A stretch of DNA of 64,000 nt, from positions 7,285,506 through 7,349,505 of the forward strand of contig JAQFVV010006200.1 of assembly GCA_028023455.1 (NCBI GenBank), given 5' to 3'. Below are positions 1 through 10,775 of this stretch, piece after piece. This DNA comes from Epiperipatus broadwayi. Its lineage: Eukaryota; Onychophora; Udeonychophora; Euonychophora; Peripatidae. Numbering within the stretch: position 1 is the stretch's first letter; the number at the start of each line of letters is the position of its first letter. The position numbers were made by a program, and so were the translations under genes. The notes under the pieces were generated by a model. It was not told where the DNA came from and ran no database searches. It was given only the letters and a program-made list of their open reading frames with translations.

Positions 1-1157
1 CTGTATATAGTTCTTAATAAAATATTTAACCCTATTGTGTGGGTCTGTGTTTATTACGATCGTATATAAACACAATGGTTTATCAATAATATTTTTCCCA
101 CTCTTTTCAATTAATTATTTTATTTTTCTAGTTACTTTTTTATTCTTTTCCCTTTTTTAAAATCTCATATACTTCCAAAATGCTTCCTCTATTTTTTTTT
201 ATGCTACTATAAAATTAAATTATTAATGTATAAATGTATTTTTGTAATTTAAATAAAAAATACTTTTTTTATTGTATTTCTTCTTTAATTTGAATTGTTT
301 AAGCTAAATCTTTATAATTAAATTATTCTTGGGTGTAGAATTCAACGGTTTAAAGTTTGATTAATGAAAAATTGAAGTGTTAAGACAAAAGAGAAAGTAA
401 ATCTTAGCTTCATTTACAAGTCTCCAGCAGGAGAAATGCGTTTTCAAATCAAAGATGAATTTAACAAGATTTGAAATAAATTTATTGCTTCTCCAGTAGT
501 TTTCAATTGAAGTAACGCTACAAGAGTAAGAAAATGAAATGAGAAAACTAGTAAAGAGACATAGAACGTTTTCTTTAACACGTGGACAAATTTTATTATA
601 TATATTAAAAAATAAAAATAATTATTTTTAGTAAACAAATTAAAATATTTATTTTTATTTTTAATATATCTTTGTAATAAAATTTGCCCTATGTGGTATA
701 GAGCAATGGTAAATGTCGGACTTTGGAGCTCAAAATCCGAAGATTGCACTCTGTTACTTTCCGTGTTTGAATTTTTTATAAATCATTGGATTTTCTTTTT
801 AAATAGAGGAGTGAAAAAATACATTTTATAATGTAGATTTAAGTTGTTAGAATAAATTATCTAAGAAGACTGCAATCAGGGATAAATTATATCTGATGAA
901 GATGATCAAGGATTATTGCATAGATACTTTGTTTTCAGATAGATAGTTTAACATACTTATGCAATATAATTTTACATTTATTAGATAGAAACTTCCAAAT
1001 ATTCCTTTGCATTTTCATTCTTAGTTATCTTTAAAATTGTTATGGCCAATCTAGTTGGCTACCTCCAAAAATAATTATAATTTAAATAATTAAGGTATTG
1101 TACAGATTAATAAAAAGAGTTTTTAGTTAAAAGAAAATAACTGAAAGCTACCGTGGG
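1..1157. other. AT-rich stretch without a gene
   Basis: No reading frame, RNA gene or structured repeat was recognised apart from the tRNA-like tract listed separately at 685-775. The one 101-codon frame here is low-complexity and hydrophobic, as expected by chance in AT-rich DNA. Confidence 0.5.
685..775 (+). repeat. possible tRNA-derived SINE head or tRNA relic
   Basis: An A-box-like tract (TGGTATAGAGCAATGG) is followed by CGGACTTTG and, after about nine extra bases, ATCCG, which could form an anticodon-type stem. A weak B-box-like tract (GTGTTTGAAT) follows about 35 bases later. The order is that of a tRNA-Gln-like sequence with an insertion in the anticodon arm, but the T arm is poor and no acceptor stem is obvious. 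It is listed as a possible relic only. Confidence 0.2.
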
Positions 1158-1251
1158 CTAAAATTCACCAAACATTGTCATGGATGCATTATATATATAG
1201 GATTTTCTATCTAAACATGCTGTTAACTTGACAATGGTTGGTGAGTTTTAG
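1158..1251. repeat. short foldback repeat
   Basis: The arm AAATTCACCAAACATTGTCA near 1160 is matched in inverted orientation by TGACAATGGTTGGTGAGTTT near 1229, with two mismatches and a spacer of about 50 bases. It looks like a small MITE or hairpin remnant. Confidence 0.5.
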
Positions 1252-1299
1252 TGGAGAGTCTAGATATAATGTGTTAGGTGTGTGATATAATTTTACATA

Positions 1300-1362
1300 C
1301 TGATTTAGAGTGTTTCTACTATTTTGAATTCTAATATATCATCCCAAAACTACTTCTGACAC
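1300..1362. repeat. diverged copy of the 2558-2722 arm repeat
   Basis: This tract repeats, with substitutions, the arm found at 2558-2625: TTTAGAGTG, then ATTTTGAATTCTAA, then CCCAAAACTACTTCTGAC. It is a single arm, whereas the 2.6-kb locus has both arms as an inverted pair. Confidence 0.5.
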
Positions 1363-1834
1363 GTTGACATGAAAGACTAATTGTCTAATGTAAAGAATAT
1401 TAATATTTTACAATTAATAAATCAGATTTTTTTCTTACCAAAGCAAGCAATGTTGTGTGCTTCATTTCTCACATGTTATTTGCTGGTAGAGGATAAAAAG
1501 AATCTAAATAAGAGATTTATTCATTAAATTTTTCAAAGATGTTAATACTGCCTACTGATAATGAAAAGGTTAGTGTTTATCTTATTTAAAACCAATGCCT
1601 ATTTTATATTTGAAGTAATCAATAAATTTTTATTAAAATCTGTAAACATTTTTTGAATATGTTTCTGTGTTCATTTGTTGATGGTGAAAGTCATTTTGAT
1701 GTTAATAAATAGAAAATAATGAAAATAGGTATATAGATACCATAAGGACCTCACATAATCATGTATAGATTCGATATCCACATCAAGAGATCAAATGTGA
1801 ATAATGCTATTTTTTCTTATCTCCATTTTTTTTT

Positions 1835-2209
1835 CTAACTACATGTTATAAAATAATATAGGCACTATTGCACCTGAACGCAAAGCTACTTTATACTAAA
1901 ACAAAATAAAATTATACTATTCTGCAAGCACTTTCAAGAGACATGCTCTGATCTTCATAGCTCTAAGTGAATTAATTATATGCAATTATGCAAAGTTCAA
2001 GGCTAATTGCATAATTGCATATAATTAATTCACTTAGAGCTATGAAGATGAGAGCATGTCTCTTGAAAGTGCTTGCAGAATAGTATAATTTTATTTTGTT
2101 TTAGTATAAAGTAGCTTTGCATTCAGATGCAATAGCACCTATATTATTTTACAAGTATATTTTCGAACACAAAGTTTTAGAGTTAGGTTTGAATTACAAC
2201 TAACTACAT
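1835..2209. mobile_element. palindromic non-autonomous element with 10-bp TSD
   Basis: Two arms of about 145 bp (about 1845-1992 and 2009-2153) are near-perfect reverse complements around a roughly 16-bp loop. The direct repeat CTAACTACAT lies on both sides (1835-1844 and 2200-2209) and is a plausible target-site duplication. An asymmetric tail of about 45 bp separates the right arm from the right direct repeat. There is no coding potential. The layout matches the other palindromic elements of this window (17.7, 18.0, 27.6 and 56.5 kb). A hammerhead core was looked for and not found. Confidence 0.6.
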
Positions 2210-2314
2210 ATTACAAAGGAACCATGCAACATCAGAGTTTCTTTCTGGTAAGAAAACATCTAATTAATTGTAAAATTAATATGCTTTATTTCAGCTAGTT
2301 TTTTAATATATGAT

Positions 2315-2725
2315 TATAGGCACATATTGTAATAAAATTCATATTTTAAAAGTTAAAGTTTTTAATATTTCAAAATTAAGAGATTGGTTAGATTGCACTT
2401 CAGAATTTTTTGGATGATACTTCATATTGTTGAAAACATCCTTCCCCATCCCTGTATAATTTGGCACTTTGTGCCACCATTATTGTAATATAAAATTTAT
2501 TTTGTAGAAGTTATAAGCTTTTAGTATTTCAAAATTATAAGTTTGGATTTTATCAGCCCAATTTAGAGTGCAGTCTCTGCCATTTTGAATTCTAAAAACT
2601 GCCCAAAACCACTGCTAATACATGGAAGGATTTTTCTACATCATTCATCACTTGGGTATGTCAGCAGTGATTTAGGGCTGTATTAAGAATTCAAAATGGT
2701 GAGAGAACATTCTAAATTAGCACCT
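2315..2725. repeat. nested direct and inverted repeats
   Basis: Around 2328-2410 and 2490-2560 a tract of about 75 bp recurs in direct orientation (both contain ATTTCAAAATTA). The second copy runs into an inverted pair, 2558-2625 against 2655-2722, whose arms share CCATTTTGAATTCT and a block around AACCACTGCT. One arm also recurs at 1300. The region is probably a nest of foldback elements. Confidence 0.5.
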
Positions 2726-2989
2726 AATTTTATATATACAGTTTGTTATTCTGATCTTTTAATACTTTATTTTTCAAAAATAAAAGGTCAGAATAAAAAA
2801 CCATATGGATTTATCTAATTTAAGATATTTAATAGTTTTTCTCTTATTAAAGTAAATATGAGATGAAATGTCATACTACACCAATAACCTACCAGCTTCA
2901 TCAGTTAAAAATCTTAGTTTTAAATATCTAGAAGATGCTAAAATCTTTGTTCTCAAAAATGGAATAAACTTTGTATCACACAATTTAAT

Positions 2990-4420
2990 ATCTATATCTT
3001 AAATAAAATGGCAGCAACTCTCAAAAATTGTCTCTACAAGAAGCAGTAGAATTTTGCAGAGAATAAAAAGAAATCTTGAGAAATATTCAAAAACCCAAAT
3101 CAAACATCTCATATAAGAAGAAAGCTATTATCTGTCTCAAACTGTACAAATCCATATTTATTCTCCCTGCTGATGAAGATAATGCTACAGATGTAGTGGA
3201 TGTTAGTGGTTACAATAACAAAATGAAAAAGCTCACCACAGTGGTAAAACATTTTATGCCAATTACAGAAACAAAGTTACAAGAATTACTCAGAAAACAT
3301 TGTAGTTGTGTGACTGATTTAGTATAAAGTAAATTAAAATCATATTTCAGCAAAATCCCCTATCTAAATTATGACTACCTAAAATAAATAAGGAACACAT
3401 TTCTGTAAGATCGATTGTTAGAAATTCATCTTGTGGGTTTTCTTTTCAATGTTTTTAGTCCTTTGATATATGTCAGTGATGACAAAAACTTTGTGGAATT
3501 AATCAAAAACATGTGAATTGAAAGAAATGATATATTAATTAAGGTTTTATGTATAATATAACTCTTACAACAACATACTTTCAATACAACACAAAATTCT
3601 TTCAACTTAATCAAGAAATGGTTATGGCTTCACCAGTCACACTTATTACTAATATTTATATAGAACATAAAATCAAAGCCATAAATACAACTTCTCTGAT
3701 GTAAGCTTAGCTTTATTGTGTTGATGCATTTGTTATATAGTGACATAGTGTAGCACTATTATAAACATTATGTATACATATCAGTAATATATCTCTGTGA
3801 ATTAAATTTGCAATAGAATCAGAAGAACAAAAATTGACATTCTTGGCTAATTGACATTGCTGCTTACAGGAAACACACATGCACAAAAAAGTATTTAGTA
3901 TCTACATCCAATCAAAAGAAACACCCAAAATATAATGTTATACTGTCATCATGGAACAGAAAAAAAAACTTTGTTCAGAAACCTGTCATTTGTAAAATGA
4001 AAAAAATTACATAAAACAAACACTCATGAAAAATAGTTATATTGTTAAAAAAACTTTCAAAAGCCAAAGAAAAGAACATAAAAAAAAACAATTATAAATA
4101 CTATAGTGACCAAATCTGCAAGCATAATAACAGATAGCTTTCTAAAGCCATTACATACTACAAATAATCTAAACTTCTACAAAACTTAAATTTGAAATGC
4201 TGAAAAAACTGTATCTGTGAAATAATATGTAAATGTGGAAGGACATTTATGGATGAGGTCAGTTATCCTATCATGGCAAATGGATATATCTAAATCAACA
4301 GACCATGTATGTAGCAATCAATAAACATATAATAAATTTAGAAAAAGACAAAAATATTGGTCAGAGAGGGAAAAGTACAAAGAAAAAAAATTTTTAAGGC
4401 TGCTCATTTGATAATGACAA
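2990..4420 (+). pseudogene. decayed Penelope-like retroelement (RT and GIY-YIG relics)
   Basis: An open stretch at 3076-3327 contains ILPADEDNATDVVDV, which matches the PADKGxATVV motif seen in the N-terminal part of Penelope-like reverse transcriptases. Further conserved pieces follow in order but in different frames. Near 3580-3660 are NTKFFQLNQ and VMASPVTLITNIYIE, corresponding to the GxxMGSPxSP motif. Near 3715 YCVDAFVI replaces the usual YVDDTFVI, so one catalytic aspartate is lost. Near 3870 YRKHTCTKKYL corresponds to the YRKxTHTxxYL block. Near 4210 a weak CEIICKCG tract may be the remnant of the GIY-YIG endonuclease. The copy must be old and inactive; it has many stops and frameshifts. 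It resembles family A at 30 kb more than family B at 34 kb. The 3' limit is uncertain. Confidence 0.6.
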
Positions 4421-6570
4421 ATTACATTATAAGTCAATCTAGTGTAAAAATTCAAAATGTTTGCATAGCATTCATTAACTTTTCACCTTAAAAAATGGAG
4501 AAATCATGACCCTCATAGATTAGTATATGAAATCTCTACTGACTGTTACCTTTGACAAACTAACCTAGTTAGTTTTAGTGTGTTTTTAAATTTAATATTC
4601 ATAAGTGTAATGTTTCTGGATATAGAGCAATTATTTTATCTAATTTATTGTACGGAATTGAAACTAGGACATGCTATAAATACAGTATCAAAACAATAGA
4701 ATTTCTTTTTAAGAATGCTGTGATTTTAAAAATACAATAGCAAAAAATAAGATAAATATATGTTCTCCCACTTTATGAATGTGATACAAGAAAATCAACT
4801 ATTGTAAAATCATATCTTCATTGCATAGTCAAGTGAAATGAATGAATAAAGAAAGAAATCCCTAAAAGAATTCTTATAGTAAACGTTTACATTGAGAGAT
4901 GAACTCCATTTATTTTCTATTAAAGTTTCTCAAAGATAAGACAGTGTTGATTGTTTTCAACAGGAAAATATGGCAGAGGATAAAATACATCTAAGAGTTA
5001 CAATTGCAAAAGTATTGAAGTAATTCAAAAAGATACTTTTTACAGAATAAAGGAGCTGAATCTTTTCCTGAAGGTTTGTGATGATAATATTTTAGTTGTA
5101 TTTATATATTGGATTATTTCATTATCTAATATAAGTATCAAATGTCTTTAGAAAATGTAACTTTATTTAAATATTCCAAATATATTCAACTATTAGTAAT
5201 AGCATACAGGTTAGAATATGCACAACGTTTCGAGAGATATTCTTCTTCTCTCTTCTTCAGATGTAATAAAAGAAACTGAATGTTCTGTAGATGGCAGTAT
5301 TTATATTTCACAGATTAGTTTTTATATCACAACATTAATTTCTAATGAAGTATTATTAATATTTTTTGTTTTATCCCCTTTTTTTGTCTTTTCGAATTGA
5401 TATACACCATTATTGTTTGCAAACTGATATAAGAGATAAAAAAATTTATTGAAAAAGATAAAAGAAATTTCATATTGTATTTCCTTTTTTTTCTTTTAAA
5501 GTGTATTATATTACTTTTTGAGCTTTGGTGGGTGTTTTTCATAGAAAAATAATATGTAAGTTGTAAAATAAAATCAATTTATTAAATTTTTTTTTTAAAT
5601 CAATGTTTAAAATGATGTTCATTTCTTCTGTAAGTTGAAAACAGAAACTTAAATATTAAATGATTTTCTTAATTCAATGTTTTTGTTACAATGAAAGTAT
5701 CTGAATTTTAGTTTCACTGAGTTATTATTTTTTAAATAAGAACGCAACTTACAGCTGAACGAAAAGACGACGCTTTTATTCTACCTTAGGGCTTTAGAGA
5801 CTGAGCATAACAAATTAGCTGTTCTCCAAGACAGCATGATGAATTTATTTGCTTAACTGTTGAATTCAAAACCAAGGATGTCATTGTTTATCTTCTCAAT
5901 TGCCTGCTAATTTTTAACAAAAATGTTAAAGATAGTAAATGTACTTGATAATGATCTCTTTTGAATATTTATAATCATAACAGACAAAACTAAATTATGT
6001 CTGTTATTCTTAGAAAACTGTAACTAATCAGCCAAAGGAAGAGTTATGAATGAAACAGAAGAGTCTAAGAATAGCCTGATTGTGAATCCACATGTGAAAT
6101 TTGTAGAAAAAGAAAAAAATGTATATTTATGGATTATTTCTCTAAGAAAAATGCCAAATAGAAATGGATTTGAAAACTTTAAGATTATAATGTCTTTAAT
6201 AAATGGAATAAAGAAAGTGTTAATAGAATACTGTAATATAAGATATATTTTATTGTAAAATTAGAGAAATCTAATTTATTTCAATGAATTTAAATTAAAG
6301 CTTGCTAATCATTTTTAAATAATGACAGACTGAAGATAATCAATAAAAAATAACCGATATTCTATTAAAAACTGTAACATAGAAATATGTTACAAAACAA
6401 AGCAGTAATTTACCAATACATATTCAACTGAAACAAGACAGTGTACTTAGAAAAACAAAACATGAAAATATTTTAAACTAATGATAAAAGTTAATAGTGA
6501 TATAAAAAAAATGGCAAAAATAATTATAAAACAGAATAAAAGTTTCAGAAGTATTACGTACAAAAGTTAT
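4421..6570. other. AT-rich stretch without a gene
   Basis: No conserved protein motif, RNA gene or palindrome was recognised. The short frames at 5218-5400 and 6046-6258 have AT-driven composition and no recognisable similarity. Confidence 0.5.
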
Positions 6571-7133
6571 ATAAAAAGTATATAATAGTAATAATAACAA
6601 GTCAGATGTCACATGACTTGTGCTAATAGCTCTAAACAAGCCTTTTTTTATTTTATTTATGATAAATGCTACTACAAGAGCACGCTCTTAATTTTACATA
6701 TTTGTAAGTGCAAGCTATATATAAGTCATGTGACATCTGACTTGTTATTATTACTATTATTATTTTGCTGTTGTGGCTTTAGCTAAATTAAAGAGCTAAG
6801 CCTACTAATATATGGAGTATCTGAATTAAGTTCAGGCCCATATGATTTTTTCAGTTGGAGAGCTGACTTTAAAGACATGTAGATGTCTAAAAGTTTCAGA
6901 TCTTCTTCTAACAATTATCTTTTAGATAAATGCTTTGCTTGAGTTGGTTTTTTAGATCTAATGTCCCAACTCCTCACTGAAGAGATCCATAGGTCGAAAC
7001 CGGTCTGGAGATGGGGACAATCCAAGATAAAATGATTTGAATGCCTTCTCTTGTAGTAGCATTTATCATAAATAAAAAAAAAGCTTGTTTAGAGCTATTA
7101 GCACGATAAAAAGTATATAGTAATAATAAGCAA
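6571..7133 (+). mobile_element. palindromic hammerhead-bearing repeat
   Basis: The element is flanked by a near-identical direct repeat of about 28 bp (6571-6600 and 7106-7133, sharing ATAAAAAGTATATA and GTAATAATAA), longer than the 12-14-bp duplications of its relatives. Inside, two nested inverted repeats are visible. The outer pair (about 6622-6680 and 7049-7105) contains GCTAATAGCTCTAAACAAGC. The inner pair (about 6587-6617 and 6727-6757) contains GTCAGATGTCACATGAC. The middle part, including GAATTAAGTTCAGGCCCATATGA, is related to the 18-kb element. A hammerhead motif lies at 6963-7018. There is no protein-coding content, so it is presumably a non-autonomous retroelement mobilised in trans. 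Confidence 0.65.
6963..7018 (+). ncRNA. type-I hammerhead ribozyme motif, intact core
   Basis: All invariant core blocks are present in order: CTGAAGA at 6977-6983, GAAA at 6996-6999 and GTC ending at 7005, where self-cleavage would occur. Helix II is GATC/GGTC (one G-U pair) closed by a CATA loop. Helix I has a proximal part, TCCTCA with TGGAGA (one C-A mismatch and one G-U pair), then an internal loop, then a perfect distal GTCCC/GGGAC stem. Helix III is the self-complementary ACCGGT, too short for a stable hairpin. That is the arrangement expected of hammerheads that cleave as dimers. The architecture fits the type-I HHRs known from Penelope-like elements and metazoan retrozymes. Activity is inferred from the fold, not shown. 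Confidence 0.72.
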
Positions 7134-10104
7134 GAAACAAAATAGCTACTACAATCATTACATAATCTAAATTATCAAGCATTTTAAATGAAGATATTGC
7201 ACATGGAATTAAATTTTTGAAGATGGAAAAAGCTTCAGAAAAGGATGGAATTATTATTGATGTCTTAAAATCGGCAGGTGAAAAAATAAAAAAATTGCAT
7301 GCAAAGCTATACACTAAATGTATTATAGCAATCATTGGAAGAAATGAGTAAAAGTGATCAAAGATATATTAAAAATTACAAAACCATAAGTTTTATTCAA
7401 ATTTCTACCAAGATATCGAGACTGAACTTTAGATTCAAATCAATAAAAAACAAAACCTCATTAAAAGTGTTTTTCATCACTGTGGATTATGTATAAATAA
7501 TGAGAAAAGTATTATAAAAGACCAATGAATATGAGTTGTAATTATGTTCTGGATTTACAGACTATGCAAAGTACTTTTTCTATAAGTATTTTCCCAATTA
7601 TTAAAGCTTTGGATCATCATGATATAGACTCAGGATGTTGTTTTATTGTGTAGAATATTTATTAAAGAGCCCCAGCAATGAATGATTAGAATGGTGATTG
7701 TGAAAAAACTAACATTAAGAAGAGTGTACGGCAAGATGACTCCATATCTCCAAAAGGTTTTACAACAACTTTTCAAGGAGTACTTTGTGGATTAAAATGA
7801 AAAGCTAAAAAAATAAAAATATATTGACAAAAACAATTTTCTCTCTTATTAGTTCCAAGATAACTTACTTATTAGACAGGAATTTAGTTAGATTAAATTT
7901 ATTAAAAGATTGAAGTGATCTTGTAACAAAATTTGAAAAACTTTAATCATAACTATATTAATAGAAATATTCAATTTTATTGGATATAATTCTGAAAAAA
8001 AAGGAATATTTTTTTCTTGTGTAACTATATATATATATATTGTTTTTGCAAAAAAAAAGACAAAAAATAAAAAGAGATTAAAATTTGAGGTATAAGTAGA
8101 ATATTTTATTTTTCATAATTTAAAAAAAAAAACAAGAAAAATTTAAGATCTTTATTTCTGAAAAGTTTAGTCATTTTTTCAAATAATGTGTAAATAGAAA
8201 GTTTTATTTTTTTTAAAAAACAAGAAGAGATTAAGACCTTTATTATTGAATTATTTTTCAATTGGTATAAAAGTGGAATGTTTTGGAAAAAAGAGAAAAA
8301 GATAATCTTCCTTGTAAAAAAAATCAATTTATCAAAGCTTAATGCAGTAATTTATGAGATAGTTATGTGATTGAATGTAATATTTATATCCAGGTTGTTG
8401 TTTTTTTTAAAGCAAGGAGTGTGATATCAGTAGAATTCAGTAGGAGTTCCATAGAGTTGAGTTCAGCATTCATAAGTTTGGCTTTGAAGTCAGATATTAG
8501 ATATATCTCAACCTTAATTTAATTTTCTTTTACTAATATGTATAATATGAAGGTTACAAAAACTATGTGCTAAATTAATTCTAAAATTTGATCATTACTG
8601 ACTCACTAAAAGATGTGGCAGAAGGAAAATACTCCTGAGCAAAACTTTTAACAATTTTTATATTTAGATGCATCCAAAGTCATAATTCTTTGAACTTATA
8701 TTAATCTGTAACAAAAATATTTTTTCTAATAAAAACCTGGAGATACAAAAAGAAAAGAAGAAAAGGCTAAATGGATGAAAAAATTGAATAAAAATAATTG
8801 TTATATTGGAAACCTGGAGCTACAAAGAAAATAAAAAAGTGGAAAAAAGATAGGGAGAAATGGATAAAAATAATTATTAAAAAAGTTCTAGCAAAAAAAA
8901 ACTGGAACCAAGAGATTGACTAAACTATCATTTGCAAAATTTACCAGAAGAAATACTCTACTAGGCAACTACAAAAGAATAAATTAAAAAGTAAAAAAAT
9001 TCCTAAGTATAATGAGATATTGTGAAACATCTATATTTATAAATGTTGATTTTTTTCCACTTACATATTAACATAAAGTGTGTTACTAATGCTATTTTTC
9101 CAAAAAAAAAAGATCTCAACATATGATGGTATTCAGTATTTTGGGGATGTCATATAAATATGAGAACTTCTTGTAATTATTATTCTTCAGATTAACTGAA
9201 TATGGTTCTTCAATTTGCCTGATCATTTCATACTTGAGTAGGGTTGGGATGGTAATGATCCCTGCTTACATTACTTATATTGTTAGTTTTGTGAATTACA
9301 CCTACTCTCTCTAAACCAGTTATCTTTCTTCTTTTCCATATTTTTTCATCGAGTATATCTGTTTTTTTTGTTTGCTATTGTATATATTTGTCTTGTCTTC
9401 CATTTTGTATAGCCCTTTGTTAGAAAGTTGAAGAAATCAAACTCTCTTCTTTCTATTCTTTCTTATATTTGTTGATTCATATCTAAGGAAATCCACAAAG
9501 CTGCTTAGTTTTTTTTGTTGGTTCATGTAGTCATTGGGTTTATCTTTACTAATACAAATGAAAACACAATGGATGAAATTAATTGCAGAATTAAATATGG
9601 ATAAAGTGTTTTTGGTAGAAATAATTTAATATTAATGAAATGTAATTATATGTTTGAAAAGAATATTTTTAGCCGATATATTTTACTAGTTTTTATTTTG
9701 AATATGTGACTTGGATACTGAAATGGTTGCATTTACCTGAAAAAGTAATGCTGATCTTCAATGCATGATCAAAATAAAATTAATTGCGCATGAAATAAAA
9801 TTCAACTTTAACAATTATGATATTATTTTGGAATAATTGACATGATTATAAATCTTAAAATAATTACAGCCACATTTACATAATCCAACATAATAGTTTT
9901 ATGTTAATAATAATTTAGATTATATATACTATATTAAATACGATACTTTATATGATAAAATAGTTAGATTAACATTATAAAACAGATTATAAATTATAAA
10001 TCAAATAATACATAGAGTCATAAGTTGCTACCACAAAACATACAAACTATAATCCAATATCAAACTCCCTTTCTTCACATCAGGCTACACATTGTAGGTA
10101 CTGT
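7134..10104. other. AT-rich stretch without a gene
   Basis: Nothing beyond homopolymer runs and short AT-biased frames was recognised. The 9.2-9.5 kb part is pyrimidine-rich and could be the untranslated part of an unrecognised repeat, but no motif supports that. Confidence 0.4.
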
Positions 10105-10581
10105 TTACCCTTCCTTAATGGAAATATTACTGAACAAAAGAATCCAGCTAACTGAAATAACAATAATGTATTACGGGCAAGTAGCATAAACGATGACTAT
10201 TAAAATAATATAACATAAAGACTAGTGCCAGATATAATATCTAATAAAATGATATTTTCACTAATTAAATTTAAGAAAATCTTATTATAATAAAATATAA
10301 TATTTAGGTTCTTAATAAATAATTAGCATTCCTAACTATAATACTTAATCCATTCATTTACTAATAAATCTAATTTATAACTAACTCACTATTATAAATT
10401 GGGACAATAAATTTACTACATCATTTATAAACTATAGAACAAAGAACATTTTCAAAAATTATCACAAGTAAAACTTGTATTTAAACCCAAATTGTAATCT
10501 TTGCTCGATCAAATTGTGAACGCAATGTAATAGAAACTATGTAAACCAAAGGAAATAATAAGGTATCTTTTGAAACATAAG

Positions 10582-10600
10582 AATAATGATGATGATGATG

Positions 10601-10672
<72 letters not shown>
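10582..10672. repeat. (GAT)n(AAT)n microsatellite in LINE 3' UTR
   Basis: A few GAT units are followed by about 28 AAT units. The related LINE fragment at 49.85 kb also contains AAT and GAT tracts (50,858-51,010), so the microsatellite probably grew from a sequence inside the LINE. Confidence 0.9.
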
Positions 10673-10673
<1 letters not shown>

Positions 10674-10775
10674 CATTACTATACTATAAATAATAGTAAA
10701 CCAAAACAAATAATATAAGAATAAATACAACCAAAGAGATATACATATTAAATAAAATATATACATATTAATTAA

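Noticed and set aside
2036-2085. GATGAGAGCATGTCTCTTGAAAG in the 2-kb palindrome, resembling a hammerhead core with helix II
   Set aside because: The first block reads AAGATGA rather than CTGATGA, the partner arm differs again, and no helix I or GTC is present.
10509-10766. 85-codon frame rich in leucine on the minus strand
   Set aside because: It is the translation of the (AAT)n microsatellite and its flanks inside the LINE 3' UTR.
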